The notes under the pieces are model-generated. The model was given only the letters and a program-made list of their open reading frames with translations. It did not search any database and had not been told where the DNA came from. Below are positions 24,469 through 33,943 of a stretch of DNA of 64,000 bases, one piece after another. Every line of letters begins with the position of its first letter. The first letter of the stretch is position 1. The stretch covers positions 5,204,501 to 5,268,500 of the forward strand of contig NZ_CP018632.1 in the NCBI RefSeq assembly GCF_002215215.1, written 5' to 3'. The stretch is from Granulosicoccus antarcticus IMCC3135 (GTDB lineage Bacteria > Pseudomonadota > Gammaproteobacteria > Granulosicoccales > Granulosicoccaceae). The translations under genes were made by a program, and so were the position numbers.

Positions 24469-25074
24469 ATGCAGGAGCTCACCAAGCGGCAGCAGGAAAT
24501 TCTGCGAATGATCCAGTCGCATATCGATCGAACCGGCTTCCCACCAACGCGTACCGACATCTGTGAGCACTTCGGCTTCCGCTCGCCTACCGCTGCTGAT
24601 GATCATCTGCGAGCACTGGAGCGCAAGGGCGCCATCGAACTGATCCCGGGAACCTCCCGTGGCATTCGTGTCCTCAGCGAACTGGAAGAGGACGGCATTC
24701 CCCTGGTTGGCCGTGTTGCTGCTGGCGAACCCATCATGTCCGAAGGCAATGTCGAAGAATACCTGCCGGTCGATCCAGACCTGTTCTACCCTCATGCGGA
24801 TTACCTGCTGCGGGTCAGTGGTACCAGCATGCAGAATATCGGCATCCTCAATGGTGACCTGCTGGCGGTACATGCCACCGAGCACGTACAGAACAACCAG
24901 ATTGTCGTGGCTCGCGTCAACAATGAAGTCACTGTGAAACGTTTCCGCAGACGCGGCAACATTGTGACCTTATTGCCGGAAAACGACGATTTTGACCCCA
25001 TTCGCATCGATCTGCGCGAAGAAGAGTTCCAGATAGAAGGGGTTTATGTCGGCGTACTGCGTCGCGATTCCTGA
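24469..25074 (+). CDS. lexA: LexA, SOS repressor
   Basis: 201 residues from the ATG at 24469 (AAGGA ten bases upstream); a TTG two codons earlier is in frame but less likely. Winged-helix DNA-binding region: LTKRQQEILRMIQSHIDRTG, FPPTRTDICEHFGFRSPTAA. Self-cleavage residues are in place: Ala85-Gly86 in GRVAAGEP, Ser120 in SGTSM and Lys157 in EVTVKRF. The residues after the Ser are QNIGI rather than the usual K/R-D-IGI. It represses SOS genes until RecA filaments trigger self-cleavage. First gene of an operon with imuA and imuB. Confidence 0.96.
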   Translation: MQELTKRQQEILRMIQSHIDRTGFPPTRTDICEHFGFRSPTAADDHLRALERKGAIELIPGTSRGIRVLSELEEDGIPLVGRVAAGEPIMSEGNVEEYLPVDPDLFYPHADYLLRVSGTSMQNIGILNGDLLAVHATEHVQNNQIVVARVNNEVTVKRFRRRGNIVTLLPENDDFDPIRIDLREEEFQIEGVYVGVLRRDS

Positions 25075-25083
25075 TATTTCCTG

Positions 25084-25767
25084 ATGGATGCAGTTCCGAT
25101 CCCAGACTCGCCCACCGCACTCGACGCCCTGTTGAAATCCCAGCCTGGCCTCTGGCGAGGCCGGGATCGGTACCATGACGACAAGGCGATGCCAACAGGC
25201 TTCGCCTCTCTGGACAAAGCCTTGCCAGCACGCGGCTGGTGCATGGCAGGGGTCACCGAAATGCTCAGCCATCATCAGGGCATCGGTGAAGTCAGCCTGT
25301 TGCTGCCAGCCTTGAGCCAAATCACCTCCGATGGCCAATGGGCGGCCTTTATCAATCCACCTTATATCCCCTACGCACCTGCCCTTGGCAATGCGGGTAT
25401 TCACCTCGAACGTCTGCTGATCATCAACAGTGGTAACGATACCGACACGCTCTGGAGCGCCGAACAGCTATTGCGCTCGGGCCTGTTCGCCAGCGTGGTT
25501 GTCTGGGTCACACGCAGTAATGCACAAAAACAGCGCCGCCTGCAGATCGCCGCAGAATCTGGCAAGACGTGGGCCACCATCTACCGGCCCTGGCAGGCGC
25601 AGGATGAACACTCACCGGTGTCTGCCCGCATGCGCCTATCCATCGTGAACAAGCAGCTGCGGCTGGAGCTGTTCAAGGTGCGCGGTGGCAGCCCGCAGAG
25701 TGTCATCATCGAACCAAGCGAATTTGATGCCTCACAAGGGGTCGAATGGCCTATTCCTGCCGCCTGA
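25084..25767 (+). CDS. imuA: ImuA, translesion synthesis accessory protein
   Basis: 227 residues of the ImuA/SulA-like, RecA-related family: MPTGFASLDKALPARGWCMA and GVTEMLSHHQGIGEVSLLLP occupy the place of the RecA core, and LRLELFKVRGGSPQSVIIEP is a typical ending. ImuA works with ImuB and the DnaE2 (ImuC) polymerase in damage-induced mutagenic repair, binding or remodelling RecA filaments. The Walker A motif is degenerate (no intact GKS/T), as usual in this group. It lies 9 bases after lexA and 3 bases before imuB, so it should be SOS-controlled. Confidence 0.88.
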   Translation: MDAVPIPDSPTALDALLKSQPGLWRGRDRYHDDKAMPTGFASLDKALPARGWCMAGVTEMLSHHQGIGEVSLLLPALSQITSDGQWAAFINPPYIPYAPALGNAGIHLERLLIINSGNDTDTLWSAEQLLRSGLFASVVVWVTRSNAQKQRRLQIAAESGKTWATIYRPWQAQDEHSPVSARMRLSIVNKQLRLELFKVRGGSPQSVIIEPSEFDASQGVEWPIPAA

Positions 25768-25770
25768 ATC

Positions 25771-27189
25771 ATGCTTTGGCTGGCACTGCATTTCCCCCAA
25801 CTACCGCTTGATCGACAGGACCCTGATGCGGCTGATGATCCACGTGCCGTGGTGCTGCAGGAGGGTGCCCGGCGGCGCATTCTGGCCTGTAATGCCAGCG
25901 CCACAGCCAATGGCATACGGCCAGGTCTGGCGCTGAAGAACGCCTATGCCCTGACGCCCAACCTGCTGACCAGTGACTATGATGAGCACCAGCAACTGGC
26001 TCACCTGGAACAGCTCACGCTGTGGGCCTTGCAATACTCATCCCTGGTCTCACCCGAACCGCCAGACACCATTCTGCTCGAAATTGCCGCCAGCCTGACC
26101 CTGTTCGGTGGCCTTGCCGCTTTATGCGAAAGCATCACCAGGGACATTGGACAACAGCACCTGAGCCTGTCCAGCGCCATCGCCCCAACACCTGCCGCCG
26201 CCCTGCTGTTTGCCCGCGCCGGCGTCCATCACCAGATCCTGGACAAGCCCACACTGGTTTCAACCCTGGCCGGTGCCCCGGTCGACTGGCTACCACTGAA
26301 CGACTTCACGCTCAAGGGCCTGCGCCAATCCGGTATCCGCTCAGTGGGTGAGCTCACAGCCCTGCCGCCTGCCTCATTGACGCGTCGCTTTGGCAGCACC
26401 TGCACCCAGTTGCTCTACAAACTTGATGGTCGCCTGCCCGATCCCAGAACGGCCTATAAAGCGGCTGAAACGTTCTCCCAGTCGCTGGACCTGCCTCTGG
26501 AGGCGCCGGACACCAACGCTCTGGCTTTCCCGCTCAATCGCCTGATGAATGCCCTGGGTGGCTACCTCAAGGCGCGCGACCTGGGGGTGCGCCATGTGGA
26601 GCTGATTCTGTCGCATCACCGCAAACCGGCCACCCATCTGTCCCTGAAATTTCTGGATGCCACCGCCAACACCGATCACCTGTTTCGTGTGGCAACCGAG
26701 CGGCTGGGTAATCTACAGCTGGCAGCGCCCATCACCCGCCTGGGCCTGGAGTCCAGCGAACTGGCCTGCCTGCAGCGCGAAAGTGTCGACCTGTTCCAGC
26801 AAAGCAAGGCCCAGAGCACCACTCAAGGCAGCACGATCGAGCAGGTACTTGACAGACTCTCGGCTCGCCTGGGCAAGGATGCGTTCTATACCGCGGTCTC
26901 CGGTGATGATCACCGTCCGGAGAAAGCCTGGCTCTCAGCCCTGCTGGATAATCAGCCATTACCCGGGCTCTGGCCCGCCCGCCCTGTCTGGTTATTGGCC
27001 GAACCCAGCCCCTTGAATGAACCGGTCACACTGCACACCTTGCCAGAACGCATCGAAAACGGCTGGTGGGATGATACGGACGTGCGTCGCGACTATTTCA
27101 TTGCCAGCACCCGTGATGGGGCTTACTACTGGGTCTACCGCCAGCGACACTCGCCCGACCAGCTCTGGCTGCATGGGCTTTTTGCGTGA
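25771..27189 (+). CDS. imuB: ImuB, inactive Y-family polymerase-like protein
   Basis: 472 residues. The Y-family fold is evident (RRRILACNASATANGIRPGL, the helix-hairpin-helix region LKGLRQSGIRSVGELTALPP and the little-finger domain), but the N-terminus reads LALHFPQLPLDRQ, lacking the first catalytic Asp of active DinB. That is the known condition of ImuB, which acts as a hub linking ImuA, the beta clamp and DnaE2. The C-terminal about 100 residues resemble the ImuB tail. No dnaE2 follows here; the polymerase partner must be elsewhere, if present. Confidence 0.92.
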   Translation: MLWLALHFPQLPLDRQDPDAADDPRAVVLQEGARRRILACNASATANGIRPGLALKNAYALTPNLLTSDYDEHQQLAHLEQLTLWALQYSSLVSPEPPDTILLEIAASLTLFGGLAALCESITRDIGQQHLSLSSAIAPTPAAALLFARAGVHHQILDKPTLVSTLAGAPVDWLPLNDFTLKGLRQSGIRSVGELTALPPASLTRRFGSTCTQLLYKLDGRLPDPRTAYKAAETFSQSLDLPLEAPDTNALAFPLNRLMNALGGYLKARDLGVRHVELILSHHRKPATHLSLKFLDATANTDHLFRVATERLGNLQLAAPITRLGLESSELACLQRESVDLFQQSKAQSTTQGSTIEQVLDRLSARLGKDAFYTAVSGDDHRPEKAWLSALLDNQPLPGLWPARPVWLLAEPSPLNEPVTLHTLPERIENGWWDDTDVRRDYFIASTRDGAYYWVYRQRHSPDQLWLHGLFA

Positions 27190-27386
27190 ACTGGTTGTGT
27201 GAAACAGTGATCAACTGCAGCGCAAAAGTGCCGATACCCTTTTGACAATGTCATAAACACTGCTTTCCCGGTTCCCAGCGACCGCCAGGATTACCTCTTA
27301 ATCGCCATGCGAATGCACGTTCCTATGCACCAGACACAGAACGCGCGGCTCAAAACCAGCGCTGTTCACGGAAGAACCTTTCACTG

Positions 27387-29432
27387 ATGATAATTCAACA
27401 TGCAAACCGGGACCATACCAGGCTACTGATCGGTGCCGGCGTACTCCTTGTGTTCTCACTGATGATCTTTGCAACGTGGCAGTCCATGACCACTTTGCAG
27501 GCCGTCAATGAAGGCATGTCGAACCTGATCACCGATACGGAAGAGAAAACCAGCCGCGCTTATCATATGCGTAACGTGATACGCATGCGCTCAGGTGCCG
27601 TACGCTCGCTGGTACAAACCGAAGACACGGTCGAGCGGCAGCGCATATTCGACAAGATGATCGAATACAGCAGCGCCTACCAGAAGACCCGCGACGAACT
27701 GATAGAGCTTACGGCCAATGCACGTGAGCGAACCATTCTGGAAGAAATCAGCAAAGCCGATGATCGGGTTTCCAAAGCCTATGAACGCGCCAACTCCGAG
27801 ATCTATTCTGCGGAAGATAATCTGGATGCCCAGAAAAGTGTGCTGCATGAAGTGCAATTGCACGAGCTGGTCCTGCTCAATCATCTGAATGAACTGGTGC
27901 AGCTGGAAAAAGTGCTGGCAGAAGAGGCGCTCAACGACAATCAGGTCTCCTACAAACAGACACAGCGGATCATGATCTATACCGTCATCGCCGCTTTTGC
28001 ACTATCGATGATCATATCCCTGACCGTCATCGCCCGAGTCGCGCGTGCCAACAAGCGTATCGCCCATCTGGCCAATCATGATGATCTGACCGGTCTGCAT
28101 AATCGTCGATCCTTCGAACAGCATCTGCAATACACCATCGATATTGCTGATCGCAGCGAAAATACCTACGGTCTGCTGTATCTGGATCTGGATCGCTTCA
28201 AGATCGTCAACGATACCTGCGGTCATCATGCCGGCGATCAGCTGCTGATTCAGCTGACACAAAGCATGCACGCAAGACTGCGCCGCGGCGATCTGTTCGC
28301 CCGGGTTGGTGGCGATGAATTTGCCATCATTGCCCAGGGCAAAAGCTTTGAGGACATTCAGAGCCTGGCCGAAGATTTACGCGTCATCGTCTGCGAATTC
28401 ATCTTCCGCTACGAGGAACAAAGCTTCAAGGTCAGTCTGAGCATTGGTGTAACACCCATCGATGGGCAAATACAGAGCATGGAGAGGGTTCTGGCAGATG
28501 TCGACTCTGCTTGTTATGTCGCCAAGCAAACGGGTCGTAACCGGGTGCACGTCACTCAGGATGACGATGCCGAGGTGGTCAAGTATCGCAGCAATCTGGC
28601 CGGTATCCAGGCGATTCGCAAAGCCCTGACGGATGATCGTCTGGCGCTGTTCTACCAACCCATCTTCCAGATCGAAGAGCGATCCATGAAGATGACACAC
28701 TGTGAGATTCTGCTGAGAATCCGCAATGAAAATGGTGAAATGTATTCACCGGCGCGCTTCATACCGATTGCCGAAAAATACAACATCATGACCGAAATCG
28801 ACCAATGGGTATTTTCCCAGGTGATCGACTGGTTGGCAGCGCATCAGGACAAGCATGTCATTCCGCGATTGCTGGTCAATCTGTCCGGCCTCTCGTTTAC
28901 CGACGAGGACTTCAGCAATTTTGTGGTGGAAAGACTCAGCCGCGGCGATGTCAATCCGGCACATATCGCCTTCGAGATATCAGAAGGTGCCACCTTCAGA
29001 AACTTCGACAAAGTCAGCCTGTTCATCGAGCGCATTCGTGGTATGGGTTGCGAGCTGGCACTGGACGATTTTGGCTCCGGACTGTCAAGCTTTTCCTATC
29101 TCAAGAAACTCTCTTTCGATTATCTGAAAATCGATGGCTCACTGGTACGCAACATTGCCAATAATCAGATCGACCATGACATGGTGAAAGCCATCAATCA
29201 GATTGGTCATACCGTCAACGCCAAAACCATTGCTGAATTTGTCGAAGATGATGCCGCCTTGAGCTGCCTGCGTGACATGAAGGTGGATTATGCCCAAGGC
29301 TATGGTCTGCGCATGCCAACACCGCTGACACAACTGGCCGACGAACTACCGCTGCTTGAAGAGGGCCAAACGAATATGATTGACGACCCGGATCAGGATA
29401 TCCCCAGCATTCCGTTTCGCAAGGCTTCTTGA
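27387..29432 (+). CDS. membrane GGDEF-EAL cyclic-di-GMP protein
   Basis: 681 residues. Membrane segments at about 13-32 and 196-217 enclose a helical periplasmic sensor region with coiled-coil character. A GGDEF domain follows with DLTGLHNRRSFE and an intact GGDEF motif (308-312), so cyclic-di-GMP synthesis is possible. The EAL domain (about 405-655) has CEILLR where EALLR is usual, keeps VNLSG, FEISEG, ALDDFGSGLSSFSYLKK and YLKIDGSLV, so phosphodiesterase activity is plausible. It probably switches attachment or motility. A 197-base space without clear features precedes it; it ends in a strong hairpin shared with the convergent slyD-like gene. Confidence 0.93.
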   Translation: MIIQHANRDHTRLLIGAGVLLVFSLMIFATWQSMTTLQAVNEGMSNLITDTEEKTSRAYHMRNVIRMRSGAVRSLVQTEDTVERQRIFDKMIEYSSAYQKTRDELIELTANARERTILEEISKADDRVSKAYERANSEIYSAEDNLDAQKSVLHEVQLHELVLLNHLNELVQLEKVLAEEALNDNQVSYKQTQRIMIYTVIAAFALSMIISLTVIARVARANKRIAHLANHDDLTGLHNRRSFEQHLQYTIDIADRSENTYGLLYLDLDRFKIVNDTCGHHAGDQLLIQLTQSMHARLRRGDLFARVGGDEFAIIAQGKSFEDIQSLAEDLRVIVCEFIFRYEEQSFKVSLSIGVTPIDGQIQSMERVLADVDSACYVAKQTGRNRVHVTQDDDAEVVKYRSNLAGIQAIRKALTDDRLALFYQPIFQIEERSMKMTHCEILLRIRNENGEMYSPARFIPIAEKYNIMTEIDQWVFSQVIDWLAAHQDKHVIPRLLVNLSGLSFTDEDFSNFVVERLSRGDVNPAHIAFEISEGATFRNFDKVSLFIERIRGMGCELALDDFGSGLSSFSYLKKLSFDYLKIDGSLVRNIANNQIDHDMVKAINQIGHTVNAKTIAEFVEDDAALSCLRDMKVDYAQGYGLRMPTPLTQLADELPLLEEGQTNMIDDPDQDIPSIPFRKAS

Positions 29433-29438
29433 AGAACG

Positions 29439-29468
29439 TCCTGGCTGCCCTCTTCTGGGCAGCCAGGA
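29439..29468. terminator. hairpin between convergent genes
   Basis: TCCTGGCTGCCC pairs with GGGCAGCCAGGA without mismatch over a 6-base loop, in the 42 bases between the stops of the GGDEF-EAL gene and the slyD-like gene. Both transcripts would form the stem. A T-run is lacking, but the 12-pair GC-rich stem and position favour a two-way terminator. Confidence 0.7.
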
Positions 29469-29474
29469 ACGGGA

Positions 29475-29996
29475 TCAGGCCTGACTGCCGGTAGATCCCA
29501 GTCCGGCCGGGTTAGTGCTCACAGCATAACCTTGCTCCAGCTCTTCAGCGGAGGGCTCTCGCACATCAACGATGGCAATCGTAAAGCTCAGCACCTGACC
29601 TGCCAAAGGATGGTTGGCATCGAGCACGACTGTGTCTTCACGAATCTCCACAACAGTCACCAGCTGCGACTCACCATCCTTGCCCATTGCCTTGAAGCGC
29701 ATGCCGACCACCAACTCCTGAGCCTTCTCGATCGGCTCTTTCGGCCACTCCGCAATCAGGGTCTCATCCGGATAGCCATAGGCGTCTTCCGGATAAATGG
29801 TGATTGCAACCGGCTCGCCAGCAAGCCTGCCGGTCAGCTCCCTTTCCAGCGCCGGCAACAAGGCGTTGGTGTTGTGCATATAGACCAGTGGCAAGTCGCC
29901 TTGCGAGCTGTCAATAAGCTCACCAAAACCATTGGTCAGCTGGTAATGCATGGAGACGACGCGATTCTCGTCAATGATCAGATCAGTATCAGACAT
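29475..29996 (-). CDS. SlyD-like FKBP-type peptidyl-prolyl isomerase
   Basis: 173 residues. The split FKBP domain with an IF (insert-in-flap) domain is recognisable: LPLVYMHNTNALLPALEREL, then EDAYGYPDETLIAEWPKEPI in the flap insert and VLDANHPLAGQVLSFTIAIV at the end, followed by EEL-x-QGY. It would speed proline isomerisation and act as a chaperone in the cytoplasm. The His/Cys-rich metal-binding tail of E. coli SlyD is absent, so a nickel role is unlikely. It lies 17 bases after the TRAP permease gene on the same strand and may be cotranscribed. Confidence 0.9.
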   Translation of the reverse strand: MSDTDLIIDENRVVSMHYQLTNGFGELIDSSQGDLPLVYMHNTNALLPALERELTGRLAGEPVAITIYPEDAYGYPDETLIAEWPKEPIEKAQELVVGMRFKAMGKDGESQLVTVVEIREDTVVLDANHPLAGQVLSFTIAIVDVREPSAEELEQGYAVSTNPAGLGSTGSQA

Positions 29997-30013
29997 GTCT
30001 ATAAATAGTGAGA

Positions 30014-32671
30014 TTAGAAGTTGCCGAAAAAGGCAGGTTTTGTCTGACGTCGACGTTGCAGCCAGACAACAAAAGCCAGTAACAACAAGGCCGGTATGTA
30101 GAACACTTCCTTGGCGATTCGCTCAGCCGGTATCTGCACCTTGTCGATACGTACCAGAGGATCTCCATAGAAATCGAACATCTGCAGTGTCTGGAAGAAT
30201 GCGGTGCCCGGGAACGGCTCTTCAAGGGATGCACCCTCTTCATCCATGATCACAGCCAACCCTGCCTGTTCCAGTCGGGTCTCCCCATCACCGGCTTCAC
30301 CCAGATCCGCCAGAATAGTCAGACTAGCCAGCTTGTCAGGATAATCAAAATCGGGGCCCACTATTCTCAGACGCAAAGGTTCACCCACCGGATAGTCGGC
30401 TGCCGCCTGCACCAGCTCGGTACCGGCCAGCTCATTATAAGGTGGTTGGACTCTGTCGAGCCAGAACCCGGGGCGGAACAAGGTGAAGGCTACCAGCAGC
30501 AGCAGGCCTGATTCCCAGATGCGGCTGCGTGCAATGAAATAGCCTTGAGTTGCCGCAGCAAACAGCATCATGGCAATCACACCCACCACAAAAACGAATA
30601 TTGCTTTGCCCAGCGTGACATCGATCAGCAACAGCTCGGTGTTGAAGATAAACAGGAATGGCAGCAAGGCTGTACGAATATCGTAGGCAAAACCCTGCAG
30701 GCCGGTCTTGATCGGATCGCCTCCGGAAATAGCACTGGCGGCAAAGGCTGCCAGCCCCACCGGTGGGGTGTCATCGGCCAGAATACCGAAGTAGAAAACG
30801 AACATATGCACAGCCACCAGCGGTACCACCAGGCCCTGCTGGGCGCCCACTGAGACGATGACGGGAGCCATCAGGGATGAGACAACAATATAGTTAGCGG
30901 TCGTGGGCAGACCCATGCCCAACAGCAGGCTCATGACAGCCACCAGTAACAGCATGATGATCAGACTGCCACCGGACAGAAACTCGACAAACTCGCCCAC
31001 GATCTGATGGGCACCGGTCAGTGACACAGTACCGATGATGATACCGGCCACGCCTGTGGCAACCCCGATGGGCACCATGCTGCGAGCGCCGCTGACCATG
31101 CCAGCGCCAAAATCGCTAAAGCCGCGTGCCACTGACGGTACAAAAGCTGTGTGTTCTGCATGGCTGCTGCCACGAATCAGGGATTTGATGGGGTGCTGGG
31201 TCAATACAATGAACACCATCGCCATGGAAGCCCAGAATGCCGACAAGGCCGGTGACAGGCGTTCGATGAGAATGCACCAGAGCAATACAATGATAGGCAG
31301 AAGGTAGTACAGACCGGTCAGTGCCACCTCACCCGTACGCGGCAAGGTAATCAGCGGCGCATCGGGATCATCCATGTGCAGATCATTGCGACGAGCACTG
31401 ATGGTAATCAGCACCAGATAGCACACCAGGAATATGCCGGCCGCGCCATAGATCGTCATGCCAGGAAAGGCTGTACTGATCCAGCCCAGACCAAAATAGA
31501 CCAGACCACCCAGAGCCACAAAGGCCAGGAAGCCGAACAGAAAACCGATCATTTTCTGCATCACTGTCAGGTGTGTGGGTGGTTTTTCCAGCCCCACCAG
31601 ATCCAGTTTCAGAGCTTCAAGATGCACGATATAAACCAGTGCGATATAGGAAATCAAGGCTGGCAGCAAGGCGTGCTTGATGACTTCGGGATAGGAGATA
31701 CCAGTAAATTCTGCAATCAAAAATGCTGCCGCGCCCATGACAGGCGGAGTCAGCTGACCGTTGGTGGACGAGGCCACCTCGATAGCACCCGCCTTCTCTG
31801 CCGAGAAGCCGGTGCGTTTCATCAAAGGAATGGTAAACGTACCCGTTGTCACCACGTTGGCAATCGATGAGCCCGAATAGATACCGCTCAATGCCGAGGC
31901 AACAACCGCGGCCTTCGCAGGCCCACCACGAAAGTGTCCCAGCGCGCCAAAGGCCAGCTGGATGAAGTAGTTACCGGCTCCAGCCTGTTCCAGCAAGGAA
32001 CCAAACAGCACGAACAAGAAGATCATGGATGAGGCCACACCCAGTGCCACACCAAAAACACCCTCGCCCTGCATCCAGTAATGCCACATCGCCTTGCCGA
32101 AGGAGGCACCTTTCCAGCGCACTACGTCAGGCAGAAATTGTGCATCACCAAAAAACACGTACAGGACGAAAACCCCTGCCACGATCAGCATGGGCAAACC
32201 CAAGGACCGATAGACCGCCGTGGCCAGCAGCATCAGTCCAAAAGCGGACACGATCAGATCACTGGAGGTGGGCAGACCGGCACGCATGCCGATGGCATCC
32301 TTGTTTACAACCAGGTAGAGGCAGCAGACAACACTGCCAATCGCCAGCAACCAGTCGTAGAGCGGCACGCGCTTGAGCGAGCTGGACTTGAATAAGGGAT
32401 AGGAGAGGCAGGCCAGCGCCATGGCGAAAGCCAGGTGAATGACTCGCACTTCACTACCGTTGAAAATCAGATTGATGCCCCACTCATCGGCCAGCCAGAA
32501 AGGCACAGCGGATGAGACGTACAGCTGGAACGCACTCCAGGTAAATGCCAGAGTGGCGATAAAGATACCGACTCCACCCATCGGCTTGCGCCCGCCTGAA
32601 TCAATGGCGGTGAAGGAGTCGAGGTCCTGTGTGGTACTGGAAGAGTCCGCTGGGGAGTCTGTCGCATTCAT
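30014..32671 (-). CDS. TAXI-type TRAP transporter, fused small and large permease
   Basis: 885 residues with some 16-18 membrane segments. The N-terminal portion is a DctQ-like four-helix part, the middle is the DctM-type large permease (SGIYSGSSIANVVTTGTFTI, PVMGAAAFLIAEFTGISYPE, ADDTPPVGLAAFAASAISGG), and the C-terminal about 170 residues form a DUF3394-like soluble extension between two last membrane segments, common in fused TAXI permeases. It would use a sodium or proton gradient to take up an organic acid delivered by the binding protein encoded just upstream. The substrate is unknown. Confidence 0.92.
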   Translation of the reverse strand: MNATDSPADSSSTTQDLDSFTAIDSGGRKPMGGVGIFIATLAFTWSAFQLYVSSAVPFWLADEWGINLIFNGSEVRVIHLAFAMALACLSYPLFKSSSLKRVPLYDWLLAIGSVVCCLYLVVNKDAIGMRAGLPTSSDLIVSAFGLMLLATAVYRSLGLPMLIVAGVFVLYVFFGDAQFLPDVVRWKGASFGKAMWHYWMQGEGVFGVALGVASSMIFLFVLFGSLLEQAGAGNYFIQLAFGALGHFRGGPAKAAVVASALSGIYSGSSIANVVTTGTFTIPLMKRTGFSAEKAGAIEVASSTNGQLTPPVMGAAAFLIAEFTGISYPEVIKHALLPALISYIALVYIVHLEALKLDLVGLEKPPTHLTVMQKMIGFLFGFLAFVALGGLVYFGLGWISTAFPGMTIYGAAGIFLVCYLVLITISARRNDLHMDDPDAPLITLPRTGEVALTGLYYLLPIIVLLWCILIERLSPALSAFWASMAMVFIVLTQHPIKSLIRGSSHAEHTAFVPSVARGFSDFGAGMVSGARSMVPIGVATGVAGIIIGTVSLTGAHQIVGEFVEFLSGGSLIIMLLLVAVMSLLLGMGLPTTANYIVVSSLMAPVIVSVGAQQGLVVPLVAVHMFVFYFGILADDTPPVGLAAFAASAISGGDPIKTGLQGFAYDIRTALLPFLFIFNTELLLIDVTLGKAIFVFVVGVIAMMLFAAATQGYFIARSRIWESGLLLLVAFTLFRPGFWLDRVQPPYNELAGTELVQAAADYPVGEPLRLRIVGPDFDYPDKLASLTILADLGEAGDGETRLEQAGLAVIMDEEGASLEEPFPGTAFFQTLQMFDFYGDPLVRIDKVQIPAERIAKEVFYIPALLLLAFVVWLQRRRQTKPAFFGNF

Positions 32672-32770
32672 CGGCGTAGGCGTAACTCTTGTATAGAGAG
32701 AAGATCAAGGAGCGGGAAACGCTTGTTTGTTTGCCGACCTTCAGACTGATCTGGCATCAGCCAGAAACAA

Positions 32771-32805
32771 TCCGGCAAACCGACGCTGCTGCTCGGTTTG
32801 CCGGA
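32771..32805 (-). terminator. intercistronic hairpin between TAXI binding protein and permease genes
   Basis: TCCGGCAAACCGA pairs perfectly (13 of 13) with TCGGTTTGCCGGA over a 9-base loop. On the minus strand the stem is followed by TTGTTTCTGG. It lies in the 175-base gap after the binding-protein gene and would act as an attenuator or mRNA stabiliser, giving more binding protein than permease. Confidence 0.75.
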
Positions 32806-32846
32806 CAGAGACTACGATCTACCTTGTGACAAGGTAGAGGCAGATA

Positions 32847-33812
32847 TTACAGCCAGCCTCGTTCTTTGTAGTACTTCACGGCACCATCATGCAAAGGTGC
32901 AGACAGGCCATCCTTGATCATTTCTGATTCTTTCAGGTTGGCAAAAGCAGGATGCAGTTTCTTGAAGTCTTCAAAGTTATCAAAAACCGCTTTCACGACG
33001 ACATAAACCACCTCATCAGAGACGTCGGCAGAAGTGATGAAGGTTGCACCCACACCAAAAGTCTTGTTGTCCTCTTCCAGGCCTTTGTACATGCCAGCAG
33101 GAACAGACGCTGTTCGGTAGTAAGGGTTCTCTTCAACCAGCTTGTCGATAACCGGACCTGTTACATCAACAAAATCAACATCACAGGTATTGGTTACTTC
33201 AGTAATCGCTGCCGCAGGGTGACCAACGGTGTAGATCATCACATCGATCTTGTCGTCACACAGCGCCTGAGCCATTTCAGAACCTTTCAGTTCAGAAGCG
33301 ACAGAGAAGTCATCCATGGTCATGCCGTAAGCTTCCATGACCACTTCAGCAGTAGCACGCAGTCCTGATCCGGCATTACCGACATTGACCCGCTTGCCTT
33401 TCAGATCTTCGAAAGAGGTGATGCCTTTGTCGCTACGTGCCAGAACTGAAAAGGGCTCGGGATGAACAGAGAAAACAGCACGTTCTTTTTCAAACTTGCC
33501 CTGATCTTCAAACTGCGAAGTTCCGTTATAAGCATGGAACTGCCAGTCAGACTGAGCAACACCAAATTCCAGCTCACCCGCACGAACCGTGTTGATGTTG
33601 TAGATGGATCCGCCGGTAGATTCAGCAGAACAACGAATTCCGTGATCCTTGCGGCCTTTGTTTACCAGACGGCAAATAGCGCCACCTGTGGGGTAATAGA
33701 CGCCGGTGACGCCACCGGTACCAATCGAGATGAACTGCTGTTGCGCCTGGGCGGCACCGCCAAACAATCCGGTTGCCAACAGGCAAGCCGTCAGTGCTAA
33801 ACGTTTTTTCAT
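32847..33812 (-). CDS. TAXI-family TRAP solute-binding protein
   Basis: 321 residues with a signal peptide (KKR, hydrophobic stretch, AQAQQ at about 24). The TAXI family pattern is clear: [40 protein letters not shown], then [16 protein letters not shown] and [20 protein letters not shown]. It binds a substrate in the periplasm and hands it to the fused permease encoded downstream. An AGGAA site 6 bases ahead supports the ATG. The substrate cannot be read from sequence; some relatives handle glutamate or other dicarboxylates. Confidence 0.93.
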   Translation of the reverse strand: MKKRLALTACLLATGLFGGAAQAQQQFISIGTGGVTGVYYPTGGAICRLVNKGRKDHGIRCSAESTGGSIYNINTVRAGELEFGVAQSDWQFHAYNGTSQFEDQGKFEKERAVFSVHPEPFSVLARSDKGITSFEDLKGKRVNVGNAGSGLRATAEVVMEAYGMTMDDFSVASELKGSEMAQALCDDKIDVMIYTVGHPAAAITEVTNTCDVDFVDVTGPVIDKLVEENPYYRTASVPAGMYKGLEEDNKTFGVGATFITSADVSDEVVYVVVKAVFDNFEDFKKLHPAFANLKESEMIKDGLSAPLHDGAVKYYKERGWL

Positions 33813-33943
33813 GGATGCTTCCTATTCTTTGTAGATAACGTCACAAATCGCTAACGAACGGCGACACAAGATGAGACGGTGAGAACAAACACTGATGCCA
33901 GATTCGAATGACACCCCTTGCCCCAATGTAACAAACGGTAGAG

